Positions 22,561-34,466 are shown, counted from the stretch's first letter. The stretch: 64,000 nucleotides of DNA from Chinchilla lanigera (GCF_000276665.1 NW_004955469.1:9725131-9789130); one strand, 5' to 3'. A program made the numbers and translations. The notes: generated by a model from the letters alone, not told the origin.

Positions 22561-22690
22561 TCCCCTCACTTCGAACACTCTTGTGCCACTGTTCTGGCCA
22601 CTTTCTGAAGCAGTTCTGGAAATCCTCTTTTGCAGCTTTATGAGGTGTGATCAAAAACATGGTGAATGTTGCTGCCAAGTGGCCTTGCAT
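22500..22690 (-). pseudogene. Mariner-type transposase C-terminal remnant
   Basis: On - a frame reads KEDFQNCFRKWPEQWHKSV, which matches the C-terminal 'KEDFQ.CF.KW..RW.KC' pattern of mariner transposases. The catalytic core is absent. It is a dead fragment. Confidence 0.65.
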
Positions 22691-22915
22691 GGAAAGGCAG
22701 GCTCATAAAAACAGGGTGCGTCCTCACCCACCTCGTTCACTGGATCTGGCACTGTGTGACTTCTGATTCTTCCCCAAAGTCAAAACGACCTTGAAAGGTA
22801 AACTTTAATCAATTTAGGACACTGAGGCAGCTATGACAGTGCAACTAATGACACTCATGGGAACGTCAGACTTCTAGAGCAACTTCCGAAAGTGGCAAGA
22901 GCAACAGGTAAGTGT
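22691..22915 (+). pseudogene. Mariner-type transposase remnant, opposed copy
   Basis: On + one frame gives RPHPPRSLDLALCDF then, after a stop, FFPKVKTTLKG. This is the mariner 'HPPYSPDLAPCDFFLFPKLK..LKG' block bearing the last acidic residue of the catalytic triad. Further on TSDF.SNFRKWQEQ echoes the same C-terminal motif seen in the facing copy. Stops and frameshifts rule out function. Confidence 0.7.
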
Positions 22916-23179
22916 GTTTAAAGAAGGGCAGAGTGTTCTGAGGGGAGTCAATGGTAATGTGTCTTTTACGTAATAAGTCAGAAAACAATCCAGATATTCA
23001 CGGTATGTGCCACCCGTGCCTGTACTTCTGCTGTGGACCTGCTTCACCGGACTCATGTCTCCTTGGACAGCTCTAACTCAGCACAGCATGCCAAACTGAC
23101 CGTAACTCTGCCCCACCGTGGGACTCTTTCAATTGTGTCCGTTGTGGCACCTGACCCTGGGTCAGGTGAAAACCTGGGG

Positions 23180-23660
23180 TCTTTGCGCTTTATCTCCTAT
23201 ATACTTAATTACCAGCTGCCAAGTTCAGAGCCTGAATATTTCTCAGGTCTGTCCTCTCATCTCCGCCCCTAGTCCCACTGCACTACCTCATGTCTAGATC
23301 ACCTCTAGAGGTGTGCGTTCCCTTCCTGACTGGTCACTGTGCCTCCGATGGGGACCCTTTCGATCCATCCTCTACACTGCTATGATCTGCCCACCTCCCC
23401 GCTAGGCCCAAAGCCCTTTGAATGTTTCTCGTCTTCCTTAGGATACAGTTTTAGCTCCTTGACATGTCATACAAGTTCCTGAAACCACTCTTCCAGTCAC
23501 ATCTCCTACTTCTTCCTATTTACTCCTGGGTCTTTGTTCATGGCGACATCTTGGTGTGGACTCTTTCCTGGATGAACTCAGACAGTCACGCTCTAAGACT
23601 CTACCCCAGGCCCAAGCTTGGTCAGCACATATCTACTGCCTGGCACACTATGTTCAAAGC
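23180..23660 (+). repeat. Possible L2 LINE remnant
   Basis: C- and T-rich sequence with L2-like phrases ('aggatacagttttagctccttgacatg', 'ccaagcttggtcagcacatatctactgcctggcac'). Decayed; by-eye call. Confidence 0.4.
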
Positions 23661-24739
23661 ACCGTGCTCTGCTGACCCCACCAGCCTAGGTCAGCCGCCC
23701 ACCCTCCCTGATGCTCCCTGTCTTCCTCATGACCTCTGTGTCCCAAGGCCTAGGGCTGAAGCAAGTGCTGCCTGATCACACTGTCACACGTGATGAGGGA
23801 AGGCGCACACGCTGTCCCAAGAGCAAGCCTGTAGGAGGGAGGGCAATCAAATGAGCTTGAGAAAGCCCTAGCTCACAAAATTCCTGTTGTCAGGAAAATG
23901 GGAGTGTGAGGAGGAGGAATGATGGGTATTAAGTGTGTTTTGGAAAAACTCCCATGTGATGAAGATCTCCAAGGGAAGATCTTGTCAGGCAACACAACAG
24001 ACACTGGATGATCTTGCAGGGATGATGTCATCCCGACGCTTCATTTGTCAGGAATCTGTACCCGGGCAGGATGATTCACAGCCCAAACTGCCCAGGGACC
24101 CTAACGGTTACAGTCCTCGCATTCCTCCGCGATGCCTTCACACATTCCATCTGACAAGCAGATACCGCTTTCTTTTCTTTTCAAAACCTCTCCTTACACA
24201 AAACTATTCAGAGCCTACACTGTGGACATGAATTCCCCAGCCAGCTTGTGGTTTAGAAGCAAGGGAAAAGCAAACGGGACGAAACATGACTAAATCCCAA
24301 GTCAATGCACTGTTTCTTCTTAAGAAAGTATCTTGCAGGGGGTTCAAGAAAGGGAAAAGAGAGCGCGTATGAAATGCTAGGGTTCTGGCACGGTGCTGGG
24401 GCCCCAGGTCCCACTGAGACAGAGGGTCAGGCTTGTTCTCTGCACAGGGCTGAGGTCAGAATCCTTCAAGGGAGAGTGGTTCAAGGAGCTGTGCCAGTTG
24501 CTGTCGCATCTCACCCTAAGGCTAGCCTGTAGGCCAGTCCTACTCTGCCCTGTTGTCCGAGCTCTACGGACAGGGCCCCTGCCTTGTTCTCAAGTGCAGG
24601 AGGCTGAGGCCTGAGACCTCACTGGCCCTAGGAGAAGTCATGTTTTGTCCTCCAAGGTTAACCTCTGACAGGCAGGAGGCATGGGGGTGATGAACCAGGA
24701 GAACTGGCACAGAAAGAGCTTTTCACTCCTACCACTGCC
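23661..24739. other. Intronic stretch without recognised features
   Basis: RBKS intron. No gene or clear repeat seen; small open frames here have no recognisable domain. Confidence 0.4.
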
Positions 24740-24861
24740 TTTTTTTTTTTTTTTTAAGCGCTGTCACTTTTTCCTTTTTTTTGGTGCTGGGGCTTGAACT
24801 CAGGGCCTCACACATGCCATGTGCTAGGCAAGTGCTCCTCCGCTGAGCTCCACGCCCCGCC
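24740..24861 (-). repeat. ID SINE with long heterogeneous tail
   Basis: Reversed ID (ttggtgctggggcttgaact ... gctgagctccacgccccgcc) with an extra 'cacacatgccatg' segment and a 15-T run. Confidence 0.75.
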
Positions 24862-25044
24862 CATCTCTAGCACCTTTTAAGGATCAAAGTATGTTACATA
24901 CATACACGAAAGTGTCACAACATAACCCAGTATTTGGCATAGTTAGTATATGCTAATAAAAACCGCAGATTCAGTGCCTGTTTAGCTGCAGTAAAGCCTC
25001 TTTGTCATTTTTACTTCTATTCACAGAACTGGGCATATGCATTC

Positions 25045-25250
25045 TCAACTGGGACAAAACGGCAAATGGCTTGAGGTCAGACAGACCTGGGTTTAAGACC
25101 TGATTTCACCACTTACTAGCTGGGTGACTTCTGGTATATTATTCTGGTACCTTTTCTGTTGGTTTATTTATCTGTACAATGGGAGGGTACTTTTAGGGCT
25201 TTCATAATTACTGAACTGGAAAATGTATTATCAAAGGGGCCAGCACAGCG
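25045..25250 (+). repeat. MIR SINE
   Basis: Clear MIR core: 'cagacctgggtttaagacctg', 'caccacttactagctgggtgac', 'tatctgtacaatgggagg'. Confidence 0.8.
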
Positions 25251-26180
25251 CACGCATACAGTGAGTGTGCAACCAAGGTGGTTTCCTCTCCAAGGCCCCT
25301 TACTTTGCTCAGTTTTGCAGTGAAAGCTCAGAAAGGGACAGACAGGATTCTCAGGAACAAAGAGTTACTACCATCCTAGGACGGTCTGCAGAACTGGCTC
25401 TGTTCCAGCTCAAAGGAAAGAATAAGGAGCCAGAAGGAGGCAGAAGCCAGGCTCCTGCAGCTCTCCATGAGAGGGAGGCCAGGCTCCTGAGAGTTCTAGC
25501 AGAGGCCATCTGTGTGCTGGTGTGTCCAAAACCTATTCCCCTCTGGCGGTAGGGACAGACTCAAGTCTTTAGAGCTTGCGTATGGAGCCTGAAGCAATGT
25601 AAAGTATAAAGGATCCTCTCGTCACTGTGAGACGGAGAAGCCTGGAAAGTCACATGCTTTCACCTGGGGACCAGGAGCTGAGGATGAGCCATGACAGGCC
25701 CTCTGGGCTGAGGCACAGAGCTGGGGCAGACGGGGCCGGGTACAGCATGGGAAGGGTTACAGCTCGCCGGCAAGACACGCACTCCGGCACTGCTGCTCGG
25801 TGGAGCACTCTATTCTCCGCCACTGGGCAGAGGACTGCTGCCCTGGAAGAGGGGGTGGCGGAGCTCTGAGGGCGGCAGGCAGGCTGCACAGATGGCGCAG
25901 GAACAACGCGATTTTGGAGGACATTCCTCTAGCAGTGCCGGAACCTGAGTCAGGCTTATTCCGGCGAGTGACAGACATTAGACCACATGATGTGTGACCA
26001 ACCTCCAAGAGAAAGCAGGAATCCCTGCCCAGAGTCTGCACTGCATCCAGGCCATGTGTTCTCAGCCGGGGCCATACGTCCAATGGGGCAGAAATCCATT
26101 TTTGGTAGGGTAAGGTGTAGGTGAAAAAAATCATAGTGAATACAATGGTTTGTGGCTCTTCGAAGCCACAGGACATAAAT
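25251..26180. other. Intronic stretch without recognised features
   Basis: GC-richer RBKS intron sequence with no exon or repeat I can support. Confidence 0.4.
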
Positions 26181-26188
26181 GTGTGTGT

Positions 26189-26226
<38 letters not shown>
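26181..26226. repeat. (GT)n microsatellite
   Basis: About 23 GT units with one AC interruption near the start. Confidence 0.95.
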
Positions 26227-26228
<2 letters not shown>

Positions 26229-26829
26229 TTGTGGTATTAATACTTCATAGAGGAAGAGGGAGGGTGATTAGGGTAAAAAAAGTCTTAAAAGGCTATTGGG
26301 AATTGGGGTGATAATAATGAAAAAAATGTAGGGGAACACTAGGCAGGGCCTATTTCCCAGAGCACTGCGAGGGGCTGGGCCAGGTCTCCTGGTGCAGGAC
26401 GGAGCCCTACCTAGCAAGTCCACATCACCACACACACTAGGCAGGGCTCGGCAACTCCTGCTTCCCTTCCACAGAGTCAGAAGACCCTCCACCTCCTGCC
26501 AGTTCCTGTCCTCTCTTCCTCACTGGACGGCCTCCATGAGCACCAGTCAGCTCTGGACAAGCCTCCAGCTCTGGGATAAGGAATTTAGCAAAAGGACGAG
26601 GACCAAGATCCCTGGCTTACCTTCCCAGATGGGACAGTGCCAAGGTTCCCTCCTGTGCCTCCCTCTGATGCACGAGCTGTGAGACGTGGTGCTACTTACG
26701 CAACAGCCGGGTACACAGCTCACGTCGGAATCTGCCCATCTTCTCTTATCAGCACGTTTACCCGTAAGAATGAGGTCACATCCTTCCCCACCTCAACCTT
26801 CTGCCTTCTGCCTTCCTGAGCTATAGTGG

Positions 26830-27115
26830 TTTATGCGCATCTGACAGCTAATGACAATCCAGAGTTCCTATTATTGTGTAAGTACTGCAGATTCTCATTC
26901 TAAATAAATCTGTAGGGAACATGAGGAATCATTATGTCACAAATATCCAATGACTTTGCCTCTGTCAGCCACTTTAATTCATGATAGTTAAATTTCAATT
27001 ACTAGGCTTTGATAGTCTGCTTCTGAAATATTCTGTGATTAGAAGAGCCAATATTTTCTGGCTTAATATATTTCAAATGATCAGTATTTCAACTTGATAA
27101 ATTGAAACTGCATGC
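26830..27115. other. Candidate conserved non-coding element
   Basis: Repeat-free AT-rich block with complex, non-decayed sequence, TAAT-type homeobox cores and ATTATGTCAC. It has no coding frame. The call is based only on appearance. Confidence 0.25.
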
Positions 27116-27144
27116 TTCCCCTCCCAATCTTTTTAAAAAAACAT

Positions 27145-27325
27145 TACTTGGGGTTGAGCCCAGGGCCTCGTGCGTGCTCAGCAAGGCCTCTAGCGCTGAG
27201 CTACATTGTCAGCCATCTTATTTTGAGTCAGGGTCTAAGTTGCCCATCCTGGCCTCAAACTTCTGACCTTTCTGCCTCAGCCCCCTGAGTAGTTGGTATT
27301 ACAGGCATGCTCTACCATGCCTGGC
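27145..27325 (-). repeat. B1-dID dimeric SINE
   Basis: Reversed dimer: ID half (cttggggttgagcccagggc ... gctacattgtcagcc), then B1 half (ttttgagtcagggtctaagt ... taccatgcctggca). Confidence 0.8.
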
Positions 27326-27435
27326 AACAGTTTTGATATTATCTTCACTTCTGTCTTTCAAGTAAACACCTTTTTCCTCCTTGGCTGTACAATTTGTTAG
27401 CTCTTTGATTTAAAAACAAAACAAAAAAGATTTTT

Positions 27436-27513
27436 CCTCCAGTGCTAAGGAACAAACCCAGGACCTTGTGCATGCTAAGCAGGTACTCTGCTATTGAGCT
27501 AGGCACCCAGCAT
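27436..27513 (-). repeat. ID SINE, diverged
   Basis: Reversed ID core (agtgctaaggaacaaaccca ... gctaggcacccagc). Confidence 0.75.
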
Positions 27514-27519
27514 CCACCC

Positions 27520-27960
27520 CAAAAGACCAGTTTGGAGATATAATTCAGACACCATACAATTCACCCCTTTAAAGCACACAATTCAGTGTTCTTCAGTTAG
27601 TCACAGAGTTGAGCAACCATCAACACAATCTAATTTTAGAAAACTTCATCCCCCTAAGACAAACCTCATACTCACTGACAGTCACTTAAGCCGCCTATGG
27701 TGGCACATGCCTGTGATCCCAGTATGTGGGAGGCTGAGGCAGGAAGATTGCTGTGAGTCGGAGGCTAACCTGGGCTACATAGTGAATTCAAGGTCAGCCT
27801 GAACTACATGGTGACCATGTCTCAAAAGAAAAACAAAAACAAAAATAAAAACAGCCACTGCTCATTCTTTGTACTACATCCAGGGCTAGGAACCACTAAC
27901 CTACTTTCTGTCTCAACAGATTTGTTAAATAGGCACACACTTTCGAGTAAAACCACTTCA
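27520..27960 (-). mobile_element. Old L1M LINE 3' end, split by a B1
   Basis: Reversed L1M 3' end: 'gagttgagcaaccatcaaca', 'aattttagaaaacttcatcc', and beyond the B1 'ggaaccactaacctactttc'. The same words recur at 43890-44470. Confidence 0.75.
27689..27851 (+). repeat. B1 SINE with internal duplication
   Basis: Inserted into the L1M fragment. Tail is (AAAAAC)n. Confidence 0.9.
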
Positions 27961-29124
27961 TGTTTTCATTCTGTAATTAACCAATAGCTTATTAACCCAT
28001 AGTCAACCATAACTTAACCATAATTAAACAGTCATACTCACACCTAATCTGATTTTAGCTAACACTTTATGGGAACAGTGACGCTGATGTTAGCCTAGTG
28101 GGATTTGTTCTTTACTGAACTTCATTCCTATTAAATTACTGAGGCAACTGCTTTAGCTTGCTTCCTGTTCAGAAGTATTTACTAAAGTCTGTAAAGTTTT
28201 CAAATTAAATTATAGATGCCCCAGGAGCTTGCTGTTTAAGAATTCCTACGATGGAATTGTTTGTAAAAGATAATCTCTGAGGTAAATACGCACCCACATT
28301 CTTCCGGGACACAGAATACACATTAACTGCACTAGTGGGTAAATCTCCATTTCTGTAGAATTGGTTGGCTTGAGGGATTTTGTTTGGGATTTTCTGTGAT
28401 GAAGAGGTTTGGCACTAAGCTGGATGCTAAACTCCCCTCTCGGAGTCGTGATTCCCTTGCACAGTCCTGCAGTGGCTGGTCGCTGGTGTGTGCCATGTTC
28501 TGGCCATGAGGGCCTCGGGATCCACGAATACCAGCCACTCTCACAGGTCATCACAGCGCATGCTTGGGACTCCCAGAGAAAAAACATGGCTGAACATGGA
28601 TAGATTTTTCTAGCCTCTTGTAGCCACTAATCATGCAATGGTTTTCCTCTCCCTACCACATGACTGGTGAGCTGAAAGGGCAGAATTGGAGATGTACCGA
28701 CCTGATCACGATAGAGATGAAAAGGGGTATCTGTCCAACAGAATGGCAAATGCTTTCCCGACTCAAGCCCCATACAATGCTTGCATCACCAGAATCCTGC
28801 CTGCAGAGTGACAAGTCCTTCCCTCTGTACTTTCTGATTTACAAGGCATGTTACAGTGTGATTCAATTTGAATTTCACTACAATTCTGTGAGATGGACCA
28901 GTTCAGTTTTTCAAATTCCACAAGAGAAGTCAAGTGTAAGAATCGGCTCCGGTCTGTGGCGAGGTGGCACAAGCAGGGTACCCCTGACTGAAGCCCTGTC
29001 CCCATGAAAGCAGTGCTTTGAGGAGGCCACACATGCATTCCAACTTCGCCCCCAAATACTTTGAAACTTTTAAAGAATATCTTCAAAATTTGTGGTATAT
29101 TTTTGAATATCCTCAAGAGAGGCA
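27961..29124. other. Intronic stretch without recognised features
   Basis: RBKS intron. The start may still be decayed L1; the rest shows no gene or clear repeat. Confidence 0.4.
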
Positions 29125-29290
29125 AATCTAGCTCTCAAATTTGACATCAGAATTGCCTGAAAGCTTGTACAAACAGGGACTGCTGGGATCCACCCTCAAA
29201 GTCTCTAATCCATTAAATCCAAGGTGGCGCCTGAGATTTGCATTTCTAATAATTCCCAGGTGGCAAGTGATGCTGGTGTCCAGGGCTCTC
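29125..29290 (+). mobile_element. MER5A-like hAT-Charlie DNA transposon remnant
   Basis: Word order of MER5A: 'catcagaattgcctgaaagc', 'gctgggatccaccctcaaag', 'gagatttgcatttctaataa', 'ttcccaggtggcaagtgatgctg'. Confidence 0.75.
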
Positions 29291-30649
29291 TCCTCAGGAG
29301 GTTTTTTTTTTCTCCTAGAAAAAGTGAGTCATTGAAAACCAAGTCTACTGATTTTGGTGTGGGATCAAGCTAGGGAATTCCACTATTGGCCAGAAATAAT
29401 GGGCAACCTATAAAGAACACTAGCTCTGGCAAAAATGAAGAATAAAGAGCTCCACACAGGTTCTGAACACTGGGGGTTTGGAAAGGACTAAATGTAAGCT
29501 TCCCCACCGGACTACTTTGAAGGGGAGGACACCTGCCTGTGTGCTGAAGAATTCTGCATGTGTAGGAACAGTGCGCACCCCACAACATTGCCAGATGTTC
29601 AGTACCAGTCTTTGGTTTTCCAGCTTTGGAAAATGAAAAGAAACAATGGAGGTGACACACTGAGAATCCGTACGAAGGGAGGATTAATAGCTACTGAACA
29701 GGGCGGGGTCTTTTCCTTGCTGCAAACGTGAAGGAGGTGGAAGACTTCGAAAGCACTCTGACGCTTCCCTCTCTAATTGTTTCTGTCGTAATTAGAATGG
29801 CACAGGTGAAAAGGTCTCATCTCGGATGCCAGAGATAAACATGTAACATTTTAGGAGAAGGATGGAGATCCCAGCAGAAAAGAAAAATGAATTACATTAG
29901 TATTTAAGCTGGGAGAAAGTCAATCCTTCATGTCACAGCAGGGAAAAAAGAGGTGGAGGAATGCCTAAATATTGGTTCTATTTTAATTTCAATTCTACAT
30001 TACATTAAACTCTCCTTGTACTCTTTAATTTACAACACATGCTGACACAAATTGGTGTGCCTTTTCTTCTTTGACATCAGGATTCCTCGTGAATTATGTA
30101 TTTCTATCTGGAATGAGGCTTATGGGGCTAAAACCTTCTTTCATTAAAAGAGATGAAAACAGCAGGATCACTGTGAGGTCAGGTGTAAAATCAAAGTGAG
30201 GCGGGGTGAGACTCACTCAGGACAGCGCCTCTCTGCCCAAAGACAGTGTAAGCGGTTTTAAAAATGACGCGATCTTCCCACTTGCAATACACTGATTAAA
30301 CTTTAAATTCTACAAACCTTCATCCCAGAACTTCCAGGCTCCTCACTTATCGGCACCCCACGGGTGTTTAGTAACCATTTAAGGGCACAGGTGATTATAA
30401 TAACTGCACCACTGGAATTTGATTTTACACTGAGACAAAAGAAATGCCCTACCCGATACAGTGTGTTTTGGCCACTTTAGTCTTCACACATGGATGTCAG
30501 GCAATGGTTCGTTTGCCGACAAAAAGAGCCCATTTGCTGACTTTTTCTGGGCCTGCCTGGGCCTCTGGGTCCACGCTCAGCTTTACCAGCTGGTGCTGGG
30601 CTTTGCACTGACCAATCACATCAGTACTGAGGTACAGCATTTTATTTTT
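29291..30649. other. Intronic stretch; part may be conserved non-coding sequence
   Basis: No gene or clear repeat. Around 29700-29960 it carries TAATTG and TAATTAG cores, an E-box in CACAGGTG and GATAA motifs in repeat-free sequence. Confidence 0.35.
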
Positions 30650-30830
30650 TCTTCTTACAACTGAGGACTGAACTCAGGGCTTTTACCCAGATCTACATCC
30701 CCAGCCTTTTAAAATATTTTGAGACATGGTCTTACCAAGTTGCCCAGGCTGGGCTCTTAACTTGTGATCCTCCTGCCTCAGCCTCCTGGAGTGCTGGGAT
30801 TACAGGCATGTACCACCACACCCTGCTAAT
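30650..30830 (-). repeat. B1-dID dimeric SINE
   Basis: Reversed dimer: ID half (aactgaggactgaactcagg ... ctacatccccagcc), then B1 half ending caccacaccctgct. Confidence 0.8.
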
Positions 30831-32764
30831 GTGGAGCCTTTGGATGAAGCTTTTATGAACCGATTCTCACATCTTGATGGCTTTGTTAAAATGCAGACGC
30901 ACTGTCCCTTATCACCAAATACACAGAACAGACACCCATGATTCTCTTCCTTCTCTACACCCTTTTCCACCTTGAGCCTTGCTCTGAAGGCCACCCGCAG
31001 CCATCTGACAGCGTTTCCCCCACCTTTGCCCTTTACCCACTGCCCATTCCATGCCAGGAGCAGCCACTGGGGAAAAGCTGTTTTGCACAGTGTCTGGTAA
31101 TTTAAAAAAGAAGAATATTTTATGCTTTACAGTTATAAGAACAATGTAAAAACTATCCCTGAGTCAGGACGGCCACACGAAAACAGCTCCACCATAGCGG
31201 TCTTGGGCTGAATCTGGTGGTCAGCAGGCACGCCAGGCTACCCGTCACTTACTGGCACACGCCCGCTCAGGCCAGTGGCCGGCCAGCCCCAAGACCACAG
31301 AGAGCCGCTGTCACTGTGGGAGTGGCTATGCCGTGGGGCACTTGGCCTCTGGGGCTCAGGACAGGGCAGGCTGTGGTCCTCGTCACGGTCCTCTCTGCTC
31401 CACTGTGGGCGGCCACAGACAAGAATGGCTGTGCAGACTCAAAACTGGTGAAAACCTCCATTCTGGCCAAAAGTCTGTGGTGGATTAATTTATTCTACAA
31501 TTAATGAAAGAAGTGGAATCTTGAGTGCAAGCTAAAAATGGAATTAAAAAGACCCCAGTCTTCAGGCAACATTAATGAACGCTTTGTATACAAATAACTT
31601 TACATATCAGCGAATAAATGGGACTTAAACCTAAAACGCCTGTCAGTAATTCACAGTGTTCCAAGGACTTGCCTTCTGTGGTCAGCACCCTTTTTTCTCC
31701 ATGACTCCACTATTCTACACAGGAAACAGTTCACCCACTAGGATTTTGTATCTTACAGAAGACTTGCTAAAACATTTTCTGCCAAATGTTCATATTCTAA
31801 CAGCTGCTTTTTTATTTCTGTGCGAGGTACTTGAAATAAAATCATTGTTCTCCGTGAAAACTGAAGCTTAATAATACAGAGCTACCAGATTATTAAACAG
31901 CAAAAGCATTTGATAACATTAGCAGCAACCACAGGTTCCACTTCTGCTGATGCACAAGATTTTCAGTAATTAGTCATTGCACAACATTGTATTTATGTCT
32001 TTTTTTGCTCGAGCTGTTAGGCCACAAAATCAGCAGGCAGTTGCTGTTATAAAAGGGCTCTCCGGGTTATTTATGTTTCTGCTTCCTTACAGTTGCTCTT
32101 TCACTCTTGGATCTTGAGCCAGGTCTATACTGTGACAAAGAAGGGAGGTGCGGAGCAGTTGTTCTGGGATTGTAACTGTCCTAAAAGCTGGTGTGGATGG
32201 TTCACAGCGAACTACACATGACTTGGCTTCAGTACCTGGTATTTCTGTCTCCCTCATCCAAATTCATCACACACTGGCTGACTCGTCTCTTCATTGGGAA
32301 GGGAGCATGCTTACATAAAGACTGTGTTTCTGTAAGGAGTAAGCCAGTGTCTAGACCACACATAGTAGGGCAAGATATCTGGACTAGTACTATGACACAG
32401 AAGGGTGGCGTTTCCTACTTTAAGCGAAGGACAGATTTCTGTTCTAAGTGCTTGTCTGCTGCACAGATCAGCAATTCCCGAAAGTGGGGGTGGGCGGGCA
32501 GGCAGGCATGCCAACGGAGGGCACACATGCAACCACCTGAGCTGTTTGACTCTTTTTGTAAATTAGAGTGGCCTGTTCTTATGCTATCTGCAGAGAATCA
32601 CTGATGATATGATAATCCCAGTGGAAACAGGTTTCAGCCGTTAGGGGAGTCAGGAGTCAAAAACATGCTAAAAGCCATTGAGGCGGATGGAGTGAGCTGA
32701 GCCGTTTGTTTTGACTATGAGACGACCGTCTTCTTTTCCTCTCTTAAAGGAAATGAACTCCCAT
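30831..32764. other. Intronic stretch, mostly repeat-free
   Basis: RBKS intron with no supported gene. 31865-32110 stands out as compact non-repeat sequence with several factor-binding motifs. Confidence 0.4.
31865..32110. promoter_or_regulatory. Candidate enhancer-like conserved block
   Basis: Clusters AACCACAG (RUNX-type), TGCTGATGCA (MAF/NF-E2-type half-sites), ATTGCACAAC (C/EBP-type), TAATTAG (homeobox) and ATAAAAG within 250 repeat-free bases. Motif matches are by eye and not evidence of activity. Confidence 0.25.
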
Positions 32765-33030
32765 TGTGCCCTCTGAATTCTTAAGCGCTCTCACAGCCAC
32801 TTCTCAACATGCCCACGGCTACCTCCCCAGTTCAGGTTGCCATCCCCCGCCCGGATCAGTACCTCAGCCCCTGGCTTGTTCTCCCCACCCCTCAGTCTTG
32901 TGGTCTCCCATTTATTCTTTATACTGCAGACTGCAGTCACATTCATCTTTTTATGAAGTACAAATCTGATTAAATATATCTCATGTGCGCATTCTTTAAG
33001 GGCTCCCCAGGGCCAAGAAGAAAGCGTGAT
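32765..33030 (+). repeat. Possible L2 LINE remnant
   Basis: L2-like phrases: 'cctggcttgttctccccacc', 'atctgattaaatatatctc', 'aagggctccccagggcc'. Decayed. Confidence 0.4.
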
Positions 33031-33479
33031 GGCCTTCACCTACACCTACTCCTGTCATTGCCCCCACCCATCCTTTTCCACTCTTCCTTGCACTCTAAGC
33101 ACTTTCCCAAAGAACCGTTACCAAGGGAAACCCCAAAGAAACCCACAAGTTTCACTGTTCTTAGTTCAATTAAGAAAACCACTAGTTTAGGCAGTCGTAC
33201 AGCTGGGCGATACACTGTTAGTCTCCTACTTGTTTTGCCGCAGATGATACTTCCGCATGTGTGTTCTTATGGTCACAGTTGCCTAGGTTACTCTTCAGGG
33301 ACATGAAGACCCCTTTTGTTGAAAACACAGACTCTCTACTTCCGCTGGTGGATGTTTAATGGGGTCTGGACCAGGATGAAATGGCCTGGCATCTCTGCCT
33401 ACATATTGTGCCTGGCCCCTTTGCTGCCTTAACCTTTGGGTCAGGTTCTGCTCAGCTCTCCATGTAGATGTGTTGATCA
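33031..33479. other. Intronic stretch without recognised features
   Basis: RBKS intron between the L2-like and LTR-like blocks. Nothing recognised. Confidence 0.4.
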
Positions 33480-33892
33480 CATAAGAAATGTTTTGTCCAG
33501 AACTGTGATACAGGATTAACTTGACCTAGACTTTCCTCATCTCTCTCCTCCTCCTTCAAGGCCGAAGACACCCACCAGTTGTCATGACAGCACACACCAG
33601 ACCATGAAAGGAATAAAAAGAGGTGGCAGCCACCTGTGGGAGACCTCTGCTTGTTCCGCGGAAGTCCTGAATACTCTTTCCCCTTATTAGCCTGTCTCTC
33701 TCCCTCAGTATTCCTATCTGACCCTGCTAATTCCCCAGCTGTGGGATAGAGAAGCTGATGTGTGCGGGAGGCTCCCGCTTCTCACTCTTCGGTCACTGAA
33801 TAAACTTGTGTTTCAACACTCCGTGTTTGGGCTCATTTTTGGGTTTGAGACACTGGACAGAATAACAATCCCACCCTCCCTTGCAGATTGGT
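33480..33892 (+). mobile_element. Possible solo retroviral LTR
   Basis: Shows LTR-like order: a TATA-like AATAAAAAGAGG (33611), a CT-rich zone, AATAAACTTGTG (33800) as a polyadenylation signal, then a GT-rich stretch and 'TTGCAGATTGGTAAC', which may mark the LTR end and primer site. Edges are uncertain, and no internal retroviral gene is seen. Confidence 0.35.
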
Positions 33893-34270
33893 AACAGAAC
33901 GACTGGAAGGGGCACAACCATGCCATGCTCGCTGTGGCTTCTGGGCCATCTCCTGAGCTGTTGCCTCGGCCGGGGTTACCCCTCACCAAACTGCCTACCC
34001 TTCCGCCCACCCCTTCCATTCCCTCTCGCAAAGCTTCCTGGGGCTCCTCAGCTTGAACTCCCACAGCACAGGGGCGCCCCTCCCAGCACTTTTATTCTGG
34101 CCCAGTGGGCTGTACGCTCTTCCAGACCCCGAGCTCCCTGTGGCTAGGGGCTGTCTTACCACACCAGTATGACCTCGTTACACCAGCATGTGCCTCCACA
34201 AAATTTGATGTGCTGAGCAACTGGGCATACAGTACGGATTATACTTTGCCACACTTTCCTACACAGGAAT
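33893..34270. other. Intronic stretch, possibly old L2
   Basis: C-rich text with faint L2-like phrasing near 34080-34150. No gene is recognised. Confidence 0.35.
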
Positions 34271-34466
34271 TTTCCTTTTTTATGGTACTGAAGATTGAAT
34301 CCAGGGCCTCACACTGCAAGCGCTCTACCATTGAGCTATATCCCCAGCCTTTTTTATTTTGCATTTTGATAAAGAGTTTCTCTAAATTGCTCTACCTGGC
34401 TTTGAACTTGTGATCCTCCTGCCTCAGCCACGCAAATCGATGGGATTACACCATTATGCCCATCTC
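34271..34466 (-). repeat. B1-dID dimeric SINE
   Basis: Reversed dimer: ID half (tggtactgaagattgaatcc ... gctatatccccagcc), then a diverged B1 half. Confidence 0.78.
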
